64,000 nt of DNA from Prostheceraeus crozeri. Taxonomy: Eukaryota > Platyhelminthes > Polycladida > Euryleptidae. The position numbers and the translations under genes were made by a program. The stretch's first letter is position 1. Every line of letters begins with the position of its first letter. The DNA lies in contig CAJQUW010011049.1 in NCBI GenBank assembly GCA_907163375.1, positions 239,797 to 303,796 on the forward strand, in the 5' to 3' direction. This document shows, piece after piece, positions 45,683-57,194 of the stretch. The notes beneath the pieces are model-generated. The model was not told the origin of the DNA and searched no databases. It saw nothing but the letters and a program-made list of their open reading frames with translations.

Positions 45683-46764
45683 CCACTTTCGTTCGGCAGA
45701 GATTTTTGATTAGTTCTAGCTTGAACAAAGTCAGATATAATGAATGTATATAATTATGTTTACGATGACACCGAAAGTAAAATGATTTATTAATAGTTAA
45801 TGATCAATCTTAAGATTAACATGACATCTTATAAACTGATGCAATAAAATAAATGGTGCCTGAAAATAATAGACTTATAGAGAATTATCATAATAACGGG
45901 AAAGATCACAGAGACGCAAGGTAGGAAGAGAGAATGATTTGTCAACAAACTTCATAGAAAAAGATTATCGCATTTCCATCAGTATTTTCATTTACACTCT
46001 TCAACTGTTATAGCTGCGTGCAAGGCCAATGGTTGTTCGTGAAAAATTTCTTCGGATTTCGCTTTTGGCTAATTTCTAGCATTTCGCAATTTTTTAGAGA
46101 TGCACACAGTTCTCGATATCAGATGGAGTTTCCACCTTTTTTATCAGATATACAAGGCGTGAAAATACAAGGTGAGTCAAAAACGCAATATAAAAGAAGT
46201 TGGAAAAATCTTCAATTTTTTATCGAAACGGGAAATCTACATTAATCTGGGTAAAATTGAGGAGAATCGCAAAAATGCTGATTACAAAGCATAGATGCAT
46301 GGGGATGTGGGAATAGCAGAGATTAAGAATTAGAGGTCTATAGTCTTCGGAAATTTGCCCTCAACACGACACCAAGTATTCTACTTTCATGCACAAATTA
46401 ATTTAATGGTAAAATTGATAGCAAAAAGGAAAAACAGCGAAATTCGAACTTTTAATGATTGCGAGATTCGGGGCTAGGAGACTGCTTGGATCCTACCTAC
46501 AGAATCACGACTTTTCTTGATGCCAAGATCGAGATTGGCATGTGAGATTACCATTTGCAGCTATAAGTAAAATGGCAAGTTAATCAAATATGTAACTATT
46601 TGTTCCATGCGTCGTACTAGCAGATTGGGATTCAAAGATCGATCCCAGAATTGAGTTTTAACCAGAGCCTAATAAAGTAACAAAAACTATGTATGCTCTC
46701 GGGAGCAATTAGATCATTAAGGATCCTAATCCTGGGATTAGCTCGATTCATATTCCCGGGATTA

Positions 46765-46816
46765 TACAGGGTGACTTAAAAGTCTTAATCGATTAAGACT
46801 TTTGAGTCACTCTGTA
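46765..46816. mobile_element. 52-bp near-perfect palindrome of mariner-end type
   Basis: TACAGGGTGACTTAAAAGTC runs into AATCGATT and then its own reverse complement with a few mismatches and no loop. Both ends resemble mariner TIRs joined head to head. Confidence 0.75.
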
Positions 46817-48065
46817 TATTTCGCTGATGCTCTGACTTAAATTGGTCATACTTGCAAATGGTAGTTTTAGAAAATGACTAGCTCGGTTAATTTTTACCCT
46901 CCAAACCCGTGATTGAGCCCCCAATCCAAGGATTTCTGAATCGCGGGATTGGAATAGCAGTAGAAGCAAATGCTTTATAATATTATTCCACAACATGTAC
47001 AATGACATGTTTCGATGGAAACCACAAAATAAAATCCGAGCACAATACAGAGACAGACAGAATACAAAGTAAAAATGGAACATTTATAAGTGTCTCCATT
47101 ATGAAATATAAAAAGAGACTATTTACATGTATAACATTTGATGAAGGAACTTCTGAAGCGCTTTGTTCTAGCAACAGGTGGTCGAAGCAGAGCACAGGAG
47201 AGAGAAGCAACATGTTAATTGCGTTGTATAAACACGACTAGCGACTTGTTCCACAATCAGGTTAAAGTGACGGGACCATCTCAAGTCATTGGAAAATATT
47301 ACTCCTAAAGAATGGAGCGACTCGACATTACTCATGCAGCTAGTATTGGAAAGAAGTACATGATTGGGAACAATAGATGTCTTTGTTATATTGTTCTATA
47401 TATACTTTGCATTAAGAATAATTAACCCTGAGTGATACAAAGTTAGCCCACTGTACAACATTATCCTATTCTGCTTATGTACAATACATTGTCATCAAGC
47501 CGCGATTTCAGAAAGTGTAAAATGATAATGTCATCAGCATATGTTAATATGGATGAACTAATGCACACGGGCAATATTATCGGTAGCAAGAGCAAATGGG
47601 GCGTAACACGTTGCCCTGAGGCACGCTACTGGGCTGATGAACAAAATCAGAATAAGATCCATTAACAGAAACGCGTTGTATTCTCGAGAAAAGAAAATTG
47701 CGGATCCAATTAACAGAAAAAGATTGAACTTTAAATTCTGTGCAAGCTTGAAAATCACATTGTGACTAAGTTTTCCAAAAGCTTTTGAGATGTCAATTGT
47801 CAGAATTCGCACTGCACCAGTTTAAGGATCAAGAAAGCTTAAGAATTTATGCTGTTTTAAGACTAGCGCACAAGTAGTTCCGGAACCAGATCATGGTATG
47901 AAGGCAAATTGCGACTTGTCAACACTTTCTTTCACAAAAAAGGATGACAAGTTTTCTAGAAAGTAAATTTTCAAACACTTTTAAAACAGCAGGGAGGATG
48001 GAAATTGGCCGGAAATCATATATTGATTTAGGTCGGTCACACTTGAGGATGAGTATGACGTTTGC

Positions 48066-49901
48066 ATTTTTTTTTCTTTCTTTATTTCCGAAAATTACAG
48101 CAGGGCTGATAGTTTTACAATAAAAAAGGCACATGTACAATCATAAAAATTTCACTGCAGAAGGTAAGAAAGATCTACGATATCGCTCAGTTCTTGTCCG
48201 TATTGTCGTTGTGGTCGGTCGTAATCTCCTCGAATATTCGCTCTTCTGAGGAATCTTCTGCTTCAGGTCACTGGAGAGATTCAGCATTGCTTTCCGGCAC
48301 AATAGCTCTCGTCTGTCACGCAGTTTTTGCAGCTTACAGACTTCAAGTATATTTTCATAATTATAGCTATGGTCTTGGTAGCGTATTCCACATATCATTT
48401 TCAAAGCCCGTTTTTGAACTCCTTCCAACAGGTCTGAACACTTCTTGGAAAGTCCGTAATGCCAAACAGGGGCAGCATACTCTAGCAAGCTTCGGATCGA
48501 CGCACAGTAGAAATGAACAAGGTCAATTTGAGAAAATCTTGCTCTTTTCATCTGAACAAGGAAATAGATTCGCTTGTTAGCTTTCTTCACGAGATCTTCA
48601 ACATGTTTGTTCCAAGTTAGGTTGTTGCTTATTGTCACACCAAGGAGCTTTATACTAGAGGCTGCAGTTATTTGGTCGCCATTTACAGATAAAGTTTCCC
48701 ACTCCGGCTCCGATTTATTAAAGGAGATTCTCATTTCTTGCGTTTTGGTAGGATTCAATTTCATTTTGTGCTCAATTGCCCAATCATTAATTAAATGTAG
48801 TTTGGAGTTGATACGACTCTCTTGTACGCAGTTGATTGTCTCCATAATAGTGCAATCATCCATATATTTGACATCCGCAATCAGTTCGTTTACCAATACA
48901 ATAAATCCCACGGGCCCAAATTTAGTTCCTTGCGGGACTCCGGTTGTGATTTGTTGCCAGCTGGAGTACGATCCACGATACTTCACTCTCTGGTATCGAG
49001 AAGTAAGAAATCCCGATACCCATCTACATAGCCATGTTGGCACGTCAAGACTCAGCAATTTTCTGAGTAGGATGGCATGATCAATTCTTTCAAAGGCTTT
49101 ATGAAAGTCAATTGCAACTAATCTTGATATCTTGCCCTCATCAGAGCCACTGATTAAAGTGTCTATTAGCAGCAGCAATGCGTCGACACTAGAGCATCCC
49201 TTTCTAGCTCCAAATTGTCGAGAGTCGACTTTGTACTTAATGAAATGCCAAATATGTTTTATCATAATATTCTCACATACGGCTTTGCTAACGACACAAG
49301 TTAATGCAATCGGTCGAATGTCTGTTTCAATGGAGTCTGGATGCTTAGTTTTTGCGATCGGACTGATGTCTGCACAACGCCACAGAGTAGGCCAGGCGCC
49401 TTCTCTCATAGATGAACAGATTATTGATGTAATTGGTCCAGCTATCCACTCACTTCCATCCTTCCAAATCCAATTCGGGATTCCGTCTGGTCCACCCGTT
49501 TTGTTGATATTGATAGCGCTCAAAAGGTCACAAATCTCGAGGGAAGAAGGCAAAAATTCGTCAGGAGTATAAGCGTGCTGAAATTCGGGAAATTCTGATG
49601 TATTCAGAGCCTTAATGTCACTGGCCACGGAAATCAACTGATCGTTCCCTAAGTTTGTGCATAGGTTCAAGTCGTCACCACACACCATAGTAGCAAGTGG
49701 CTTTAGGGGACAGGTCACGCTTTTGTTCTTCCCAAGAACACCCTTCAGTCCAGACCACCACTTTCTGGGGTTCTTCATACGCTCCATGTTATTTTCGACG
49801 AATTGTTTTCTCAAAGTCTTGCGAAGACTATCCACCTTGTTCTTGTAGTGCTTGTACATGTTTGCCACTTTATAGGCATCTGAGGCAATTCCACAGCATA
49901 A
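48066..49901 (-). mobile_element. 5'-truncated non-LTR retrotransposon (LINE-B) inserted into LINE-A
   Basis: The element runs from about 49901 to a tail AATAAAGAAAGAAAAAAAA at about 48066, where LINE-A sequence resumes. It lacks the endonuclease part, so it is 5'-truncated, as usual for LINEs. The 3' untranslated part is about 75 bp. Confidence 0.8.
48141..49901 (-). CDS. reverse transcriptase of LINE-B (long open frame)
   Basis: About 585 codons remain open. Features in order: NKTGGPDGIPNWIWK, ADISPIAKTKHPDSI with DIRPIALT, motif A VAIDFHKAFERIDHA, GVPQGTKFGPVGF, the catalytic box KYMDDCTI (YMDD rather than the YADD usual in LINEs), LNPTKTQEM, LLGVTISNNLTWNKHV and a C-terminal arginine-rich tail. 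In the same frame 19 further codons upstream belong to LINE-A, so the frame open from 49958 is chimeric. Intact reading over this length suggests recent insertion. Confidence 0.85.
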   Translation of the reverse strand, partial: LCCGIASDAYKVANMYKHYKNKVDSLRKTLRKQFVENNMERMKNPRKWWSGLKGVLGKNKSVTCPLKPLATMVCGDDLNLCTNLGNDQLISVASDIKALNTSEFPEFQHAYTPDEFLPSSLEICDLLSAININKTGGPDGIPNWIWKDGSEWIAGPITSIICSSMREGAWPTLWRCADISPIAKTKHPDSIETDIRPIALTCVVSKAVCENIMIKHIWHFIKYKVDSRQFGARKGCSSVDALLLLIDTLISGSDEGKISRLVAIDFHKAFERIDHAILLRKLLSLDVPTWLCRWVSGFLTSRYQRVKYRGSYSSWQQITTGVPQGTKFGPVGFIVLVNELIADVKYMDDCTIMETINCVQESRINSKLHLINDWAIEHKMKLNPTKTQEMRISFNKSEPEWETLSVNGDQITAASSIKLLGVTISNNLTWNKHVEDLVKKANKRIYFLVQMKRARFSQIDLVHFYCASIRSLLEYAAPVWHYGLSKKCSDLLEGVQKRALKMICGIRYQDHSYNYENILEVCKLQKLRDRRELLCRKAMLNLSSDLKQKIPQKSEYSRRLRPTTTTIRTRTERYRRSFLPSAVKFL

Positions 49902-52264
49902 GGACCATTTGAAGATGCATGTCAAGACAGGTGAAAAATGTGGATCAAAGTTGCGCAAAATCCACGGAGGTAATCCGTCAGGACGAATGGATGATTTAGA
50001 AATTCAGGTCAGCTCATTTTCTACTTCATCGCATGAGAAACAAGGCGGAGAACAATCCGATGCACTATTAGCTGCATAATTAACGGATGTCGACGAATCG
50101 TAGATGGAGGAGAAATAGTTAGAGAATTTTTTGGCAGAGAACATCCGTTGATGATGATTTAGAATAACGAGAGATAGATTTCAGTGAGATCCAAAGTTTC
50201 ATGTGAATACTAGACTCGACCGCTTCTTCGAGATAATTTTGCTTATTACTTTGCAAATAATGAAGTAGTAGCAAAAACTACTTCATGAAATATTTACATT
50301 ACAAAAAATGTTTTGTAAAGTTGTTCACAGTAAACGTTTTGAATATAGTGATACAAAAAATCAGCCACTTTTGGTGGCGGAAACAAGTTTCCAACAAATT
50401 TGACAACAGTCAATGTATTTATGATTTTATGATCATCTCAACTTTGAATTGATCTAAACGGTAGGAGAATGCAGACAGACAACCATAGAAATTTCCTCGT
50501 TCAATTCATGTAAAAGTCCATTAGAATGGAAACCCATGCGAAGGTTACACGCGTAGGTGTGGAGTGGGAGCCAAAGTAGCAACAATCTAGCCATTCCATA
50601 CAGCACCAAATTAACAGCAGTCCTGCATCCCTCTTGGAGGTCCTGATGTGCTACAATGGATGCAAGCATAAGGGGACACTACATTAAGCCATGGCTGCTT
50701 CTATGAGAAGGTCCCTATCAAACTCCTTAACCCCGGATTGTTTGTACCTGTGCCACGCTGACTTCTAACGAAAACAACCCTGCCAGCAATCCTCCCCATC
50801 ATTAGGGAAGTGCTCACTAGCACTGACTCTGGCGTCTCAGGCGTACATTGCCAGTTACAGGAGTGTCTCCCCAATCATAAGCACTAGCTCGTACGGGCCT
50901 TGAACCCACGAACCAACCCTCATATTGCTAGCTCGATGAATAATCTCTATTCATTTGAAAATTCATGGTAGAATGGAGACCCATGCGTCTGCAATGTGTC
51001 AAAATCATAGTTCTCTGCTGCGCTTTACCGAATTATCTGCCAATAAATAAGAACCAATAAAAAATATCATGACGAATTCAGCTAAAAAAGAATGAATTTT
51101 TGCCATGTTGGTCGAAATAATATAATTTTTGATATTTCATGAGCGGATGCAATATCTCGTGATGCTCATTTTCTGCAAATAAAGTGCTAAGAAATTGGAA
51201 TCACATGCTTTTAGCGGGACTTTCAATTATGTGCATGTAAACGATGATAAGAAATATGAGCCATAAGCCTGTATCTGAGGACATACATCTCATCTGTACT
51301 TGTTATTAGGCTGACGAACAGACGTATCGTCACACGCCACTGTAAACTCATCACAGTTTTGATTTCAACATGTATTCGAATGACGAAGAGGCGCATCGAC
51401 ATACGCCTGTATGTAAGTTCTTTGTTTCAACTTTTCCCTTGAAAATTGAGTTGACGAAGTGACGCCCGCATCACAAACTGCAATTTCCGATAAAGTTTCG
51501 AACACAGGACCATTTCCAATGGAAAGAGTGACCTCAGAAACCCCCGTTTATGTCTTTATCTCAAAATCTCAAATTTTGTGGATACGCCCTTCGTCAACCC
51601 AGGGACAAATTTTCCAACACACTTATTTGATGTAAAAAATGACATGTTCTTTGGCATTGGATTCATGCTTACATACATGTATGTACATTAATGAATGTCC
51701 CTAGAATTCCCTGTTTTAAGTGAATAAGACTTAGCTCTCTCAGTCCTACCGGATGCTCTGAGTTTCATTATGATGTGGTTTATGTCAATAATTCAAATTT
51801 TATCTGTGAATGATTGCATCTGTTCTTTGGATAGAGGGTAAAGTCAATGCACAGTGTCATTCAAGAATGATGCACTACTGGTAGTGTGGGGCGTCATAAA
51901 ATAAAGTCAATTGATTCATCACCATAGAAAAAGATGCTTCGCTCCTTTTTTTCTAGAATAGACACCTTGATCAGTGGCACCAGCCCGAACTAGCAAGGCG
52001 GGTCAAAGTTCCAAAGCAAAATGCATTCGAAAGATAGGGAATTAAGACCTAATGAAGGCGCGGATCGCTGCCGCTTCCGCAACGATTGTCCGATTCCATC
52101 AAAACTTGTTGTATATGAATATGCAGATCTTCTGTGGTATTTCATCCCGATTATGTTCGGTTGTTCGATCAAAAAGGTTGAAGCTAGTAGGCGACAGAAA
52201 ATTTCCGTCAATCTACTTCAATTGTACTCTACACACATTGACAGACATGACATATGATAATTAA

Positions 52265-53066
52265 GACCAGGCCTACCGACGCTTAGCGCACCACATGCGT
52301 GTAGAACAAATAACTAGTAATAAATAAAATGTGTAGGTTAATTATTAGCAAATTAAGTAAGTTTATGTAATACAAAAGATGGAGATGAATGTGATCCATA
52401 CTAATTTTGGGTCATTTCACCAAACAGGCCTTTATGTAGGCATGCGCTTTTACTTGTATTGAAATTATTCTTTTGCATGTAATTCAATGTAAGCAACCAG
52501 ATTTCAAAAAGGTCACGAGTTCCAATTTTTCATTTGAGTCGAATCAATTGAGAAAATAACTGAAACCGCAACTTTTCGAAAAAAAAACTGAACCGAAACC
52601 GACCGACCTCAAAATTTTGAAAAACCGCCGGGCAACAATGCCACAAATGTTTTGATTGACAAATTTTTGATTCAAGTACCGATCATGCACTTTTTGTCGA
52701 AAATGATTGCTTGATTTGAATTCAACTTTTTAAAGTCAGACCATAGACTGAGCCAGACCTACCGAGTTTTAGAACACCATATGTAGGCAGAAACATAACT
52801 AATAAAAAGCAAATTATACATTCTGCAAGGTATATGAACGCATTAAAAATTTGACAATGAACGTGATACTAATCTTTGATCATTTTATCAAGCAGGCCTT
52901 TGCTCAAGCATGTGCTTTACTCATATTGAAGATACTCTCTTGCACGTGTAATTCTTTGCAAACAGCCAGATTCCAAAAAATTCATAAATTTCAATATCTA
53001 TTTGAGTGGCGATAATTGATAAAAAACCGAAGCCGAAACCGATCGACCTCAAAATTTTGAAAGCCA
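52265..53066. repeat. direct duplication of about 310-360 bp
   Basis: Copies at 52265-52625 and 52755-53066 run in parallel, sharing CAGGCCT(A/T)CCGA-type starts, TGTAATTC and ending GACCTCAAAATTTTGAAA. They are well diverged. Confidence 0.75.
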
Positions 53067-53476
53067 CGTGCACTACTATGCAATTTTCCTATCTTTTCGA
53101 TTGTGATACAGGATAAAGGGAATCTATTAAAGAAAATCATCATAGTATCAATAATTCATGTAACATTTTAAGAGGTAATTATGAGAGCTATCCGTTTGCT
53201 GAGGTAAATATGGAAAATACTAACCTTATCTGAATTATGTCTGTAACATGCATTATAAAAGGTAATGGATGATGTATTTCGGTCATACAGAACTTATCAA
53301 CCTCATACCTAACGGGCTTCGGTTAATATGTTCTAAATCATCCATTAGCAAATATATTACATGAAGTCATGCCAGGAAGAAAACTGCAAGCAGACTTGAG
53401 ATTTATCATAGGAAGTCAGCAATTAAATCATGCTAGGATTGTTTTCTTTTATTAAAATGGATTTGGCCTTTTGGAA

Positions 53477-53970
53477 CGTGTGTGAAGTTAGCGGCCCCAC
53501 CCAGCGAAACCATCTTTATCTTGAACTTCTCAATGACGACTGCGAATTTGAGGAATCTGAGGGTAGGTACTGTAGATTCATGATCAGGAGGCTGAAATTG
53601 AGGAAATAATAGTTGCTTCGAATAGAATCTCGCCGTAATAAAAAAATGGTTCCGTTGAGGAGTTCCGCTAACTTCACACACGTACGCGCACATGAGTATG
53701 TTGCGATGTTACCTTTTTTAACTCCATTGACATGAAAAATGAAGTATTTATTTGTGATCAACGCGAAAAACTGGATCAGGTAGAGACGAAATTGAACTGA
53801 TTTACTGCGACTATCAGTAAGACTAAGTAGTCGATTCCGCTAACTTAAATTTCTCAATGACGACTGCGAATTTGTGGAATCTGAGCTCAGATCCATGATC
53901 AGAAGAATGAAATAGATAATAAAGAAATTGCTTCGAACGCTGGGTGGTTCCGACAACTTCAAACACGTCT
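53477..53970. repeat. repeat with inverted ends and internal direct copies
   Basis: ACGTGTGTGAAGTTAGCGG at the left is the inverse of the right end CGACAACTTCAAACACGT (a few mismatches). Inside, TCTCAATGACGACTGCGAAT occurs twice (53528, 53852). Confidence 0.65.
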
Positions 53971-55294
53971 ATTTGGAGCATGTTTTTGAGGGGTATTTGA
54001 ATTGTCTTTGTCTTGGCTTTCTGTCTTGAACTACCAGGAAATGAGTCTATATTGACCGGTTGTTTTCACGTTACTTAGACTTGACTTTCAGTTTTTGATT
54101 TGCTGTGTAGCCTATGTATTTAATATTGTTACAAGCATTTTCGTCAAATGAAATTTGGTATGCAATATGATCATCTGATGTCAGTTTGTCCAATTTTGCT
54201 TTAATTGCATTTCCTAATTTCTTACTCTTGTAACAAACGCGTAATTTACTTTTTGTTTCAGGAGACGTTGTGCTATCACATTCCCAGTCATCAATCTTTT
54301 TTCTTCTACAGTACAGTTGAAGGTTTATTGTCCTTGAATAGAAAATATTGTTAATTGGCTAATCTTTTTCTTCTTCATTATTTTCAAATAATTATTCAAA
54401 AAGATGTTTGGGACTTATTACTATTACAATTCAGGTGACGATTATTTGTGAGAATTTTCTTAACTTTCTTTATTTCAGCATCGAAAGCTGACCATGAAGA
54501 ACAAATAGCATGAACTCTGTGAAGAAGTAACTTTTGATGACAGAAGACATGTAACTAGGGCGGTTTTTTATTGACTCAAAATATTTTTTTAAAATATTAC
54601 AAAGGCAGACGTTTTGTGAGTCTGTCACAGCCTCAGTGCCAGGAGAGACTTTTCACTACAAAGCTACCATGACCAATTACCTTCCGTATGCCACAATCAA
54701 TTATTTTAAAAAATTGACCCTTTTTGAAGATGACTTTTTAAAGTAAAAGTTTTAGAAATCTTTTTATCTTGAAATACATGAAGCACTGGTATAACAGAAT
54801 CTCTATCAAATTTGGCAAAGAGTACACAGGTCAATCCTTGCATTACGTTGCATTGGATAACAAATTTCCCATCAATGTTCTTCAAATCTGATTTCTACTG
54901 GTACTGAAATTCATGATAGCATAGTATTTGATGCTCTGAAATAAAAAGTTTCTGATGGCACGCAGGAGATTCTTCAGTTGAGAGAAACTTCGCTCTATTG
55001 CAAAATAAATTGATTTTGCACTTTGCAGGAGATTGTATTGAGCTGGTGAAATGTGTTCACTTGTCGTGTTAACAAAATCCATGATCACTTTTTGCTAAGC
55101 GCATGTTTGTATAAAATTTGATCAATTCCTATTTACATAATAACTGTTTACACGTCCGACAGAGTTCTTGCAGTTCAAGAAGGGGCATCTTTATGTTGAA
55201 TCCTAGCAAGCGTTGTATGTTGTTAGTAGGCACCTATTCGATGCAGTTCGTGTTTGAAAGAAACATTTTCCATATTTTTTTTGATCATAAATAC

Positions 55295-55445
55295 GTGAGG
55301 AGACAGACTGAAGTTAGTCGATGTAGGCTATACATCTACATTGTGCTAGCGCTTTCGACCAGCAACCGGTCGCTTACGGGTCGCTGGTCGAAAGCGCTGC
55401 AGCAATATGTATTTCATATCGACTGACATCTGTCCGTCTTCTCAC
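55295..55445. repeat. 151-bp long-stem hairpin
   Basis: Perfect 16-bp arms AGCGCTTTCGACCAGC (55348-55363) and its complement (55383-55398) are extended outward by imperfect pairing to 55295 and 55445, giving arms of about 65 bp. The ends GTGAGGAGACAG and CGTCTTCTCAC are loosely inverted. Confidence 0.8.
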
Positions 55446-55648
55446 CTATCTATAATCAATCGTTCGTGTTGCTCGTCAGCTATGTCGTTAGCTTCTCCAT
55501 CCTTCAAGTTTTCAACCTGAAATTAGAAGTTTGGTCGTACGTGGGTACGAGGGCTTTGGAATGATCCGGAGTACAAAAACGAAGAAAAATGGAAGATTTG
55601 AATGTCATTGCTTTTCTTGTGTTTTCATCATATGAATTGTTATGTTGA

Positions 55649-56644
55649 TAGAGAGTAAAAAACCAAGTTTCAACGGATACAAAAGAGAAGAGATATTATA
55701 TTAAGACGTTTCGCCTTGCAGGCTTGGTCACGTATGAATGTACGGAAAGACACATGAGAGATGAAGTAATACACAATGATATAAGTGTATATATTCTAAG
55801 ACTCTAGACAGAGTCTCTAGAACAGACAGAAGGCAAAACGATGATAACATCATTTACCTGAGAGTCCCTTTCGTAAATCAGCAGTTCAAAAGGCAGATGA
55901 TTAATCTGACAAGACGAAGTGGGCTAGCAAATATGGTACGCTTGACTTTCAGTGGTGGTACTTCTCTACGGAGGCGTTTTCATCCTCCGAAAGAGAAGCC
56001 TGAATGCAGAAATTGTGACCTATGCTCAATGACAAGTAAACCCAATCGGTGTTATTTAAAGGGAGTGGTGTATAAAATCGTTTGCAATATATGCGGAAAA
56101 ACTTACATTGGGGAAACGGGGCGTTCGATAGGAACAAGAATAAAAGAGCATCTTTACAAGAAATCCTACTCAGCAGTACAAGCTCACTTCGATGAAGAAC
56201 ATTGTGGTCTACAACCGGCATTTAACATTAATTGGGAGATTTTACATACTGGCCTAAGCCATTTCAATAGAAGAAAGACACTTGAAGGTATGTACATCTC
56301 CAAAGAAGAACCTTATACTTTGATGAATGGTTGTACTGGTCGCAGTATTGTTTATGAAAGTTAAGGTCTATGTGTATGTAATTTCTTCTTTAGGTCCTAT
56401 TTTCAGTTTTCGCATGCTGTTTGTATTTTAGGTAGTAGTATTTTAATTATTCCATATCTTACTGAGGTATGGAACACTTGTTTTTACTGTAAATACGCGT
56501 GATCTTATATCATTGTGTATTACTTCATCTCTCATGTGTCTTTCCGTACATTCATACGTGACCAAGCCTGCAAGGCGAAACGTCGTATAATATAATATCT
56601 CTTCTCTTTTGTATCCGTTGAAACTTGGTTTTTTACTCTCTATC
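55649..56644 (+). mobile_element. Penelope-like element remnant between about 140-bp inverted arms
   Basis: Arms at 55649-55785 and 56504-56644 are near-identical inverted copies including AGGCTTGGTCACGTATGAAT and GACGTTTCGCCTTGCAGG-like words, as in Penelope LTRs. Between them lies a GIY-YIG coding piece in the plus direction. No reverse transcriptase is present. Confidence 0.85.
55840..56364 (+). CDS. GIY-YIG endonuclease domain of a Penelope-like element (partial)
   Basis: The frame is open from about 55840 (YLRVPFVNQQFKRQM precedes the ATG at 55897) to TAA at 56362. The domain reads VVYKIVCNICGKTYIGETGR, with the paired motif (VYKI and TYIG), conserved Arg in IGTRIKEHL, and a later His/Glu. 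It is the C-terminal domain of a Penelope protein, which cuts target DNA. The reverse transcriptase half is missing, so it is 5'-truncated, but the remaining frame is intact. Confidence 0.85.
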   Translation, partial: DDNIIYLRVPFVNQQFKRQMINLTRRSGLANMVRLTFSGGTSLRRRFHPPKEKPECRNCDLCSMTSKPNRCYLKGVVYKIVCNICGKTYIGETGRSIGTRIKEHLYKKSYSAVQAHFDEEHCGLQPAFNINWEILHTGLSHFNRRKTLEGMYISKEEPYTLMNGCTGRSIVYES

Positions 56645-57194
56645 GATATAATACCGGATACGTGAAGTCGCTTCTCCCTATTTTAATTGTTATGTTATTA
56701 GCTATGGACTTTTATTGAATCCTGATAACTTTCCATGCGATATCTAAGCAAATGGGTGCGACTGATGTGTCCAAGGTTGAGATCTTGACAAAATAAATAT
56801 AGAATGCACTGCCGTCAATTGTACGCTTCTGTAGTTCATTGAGAAATGACCTCTTGCAACACAAGACGAGTGTATCAAAAGTGATAGATGGTGATACTGT
56901 TTTTTTTAGATAATTGCTAACCCCAGTAGGCTGCTTATCAATTACGTGTATGTGACGCTATCAGGGTTGGAACAATTACAGTAATTGTAATTAATTACAA
57001 CATTTGAAGTAATTGTAATTGAATTCTTATGATGCATTGTAATTGTAATGAAGAAAATTGTCGATCAATTACACATTACTTTTGTCCTTTCAGTCAGACA
57101 AAACACAAAATCCAAGGATTGCTGTATTGAAAATTGAAGTATTCAATTTTCACACATTCTGTATATATCTTGATATGCTTCTACTCGTAAAATA
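56645..57194. other. short gap with a repeat start
   Basis: No gene. Around 56966-57080 a TCAGGGTTGGAACAATTACA start followed by repeated AATTACAGTAATTG words looks like one end of a hAT-type non-autonomous element. Confidence 0.5.

Larger units (their letters stand above)
43090..47229. other. intronic or intergenic sequence with small repeats
   Basis: No exon recognised. It holds a MITE (43764-43966), a TG microsatellite (45664-45682), a GC-rich hAT-like end near 45242-45290 and a palindromic MITE (46765-46816). Confidence 0.55.
47230..50190 (-). mobile_element. older LINE (LINE-A) reverse transcriptase remnant, interrupted by LINE-B
   Basis: On the minus strand an upstream piece (about 49902-50190) reads as the start of an RT domain with DGLPPWILRNFDPHFSPVLT. 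It resumes after the inserted LINE at about 48065 with KSIYDFRPISILPAVLKVF, then a decayed TIDISKAFGKLSH block (47760-47812) and scattered later RT and loop pieces down to about 47230. Many stops show it is old. Confidence 0.75.
50191..55294. other. non-coding stretch with segmental repeats
   Basis: No gene supported. It has two diverged direct copies at 52265-53066, an inverted-end repeat at 53477-53970, and a tRNA-like B-box stretch (GTGGGTTCAAGGCCC, minus strand, near 50906) that could be part of a SINE. Confidence 0.55.

Noticed and set aside
48574-49080. Plus-strand open frame of 168 codons
   Set aside because: Antisense to the LINE reverse transcriptase.
55649-55785. Hammerhead ribozyme expected in Penelope LTRs
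   Set aside because: The conserved CTGATGA core was not found in either pair of arms.
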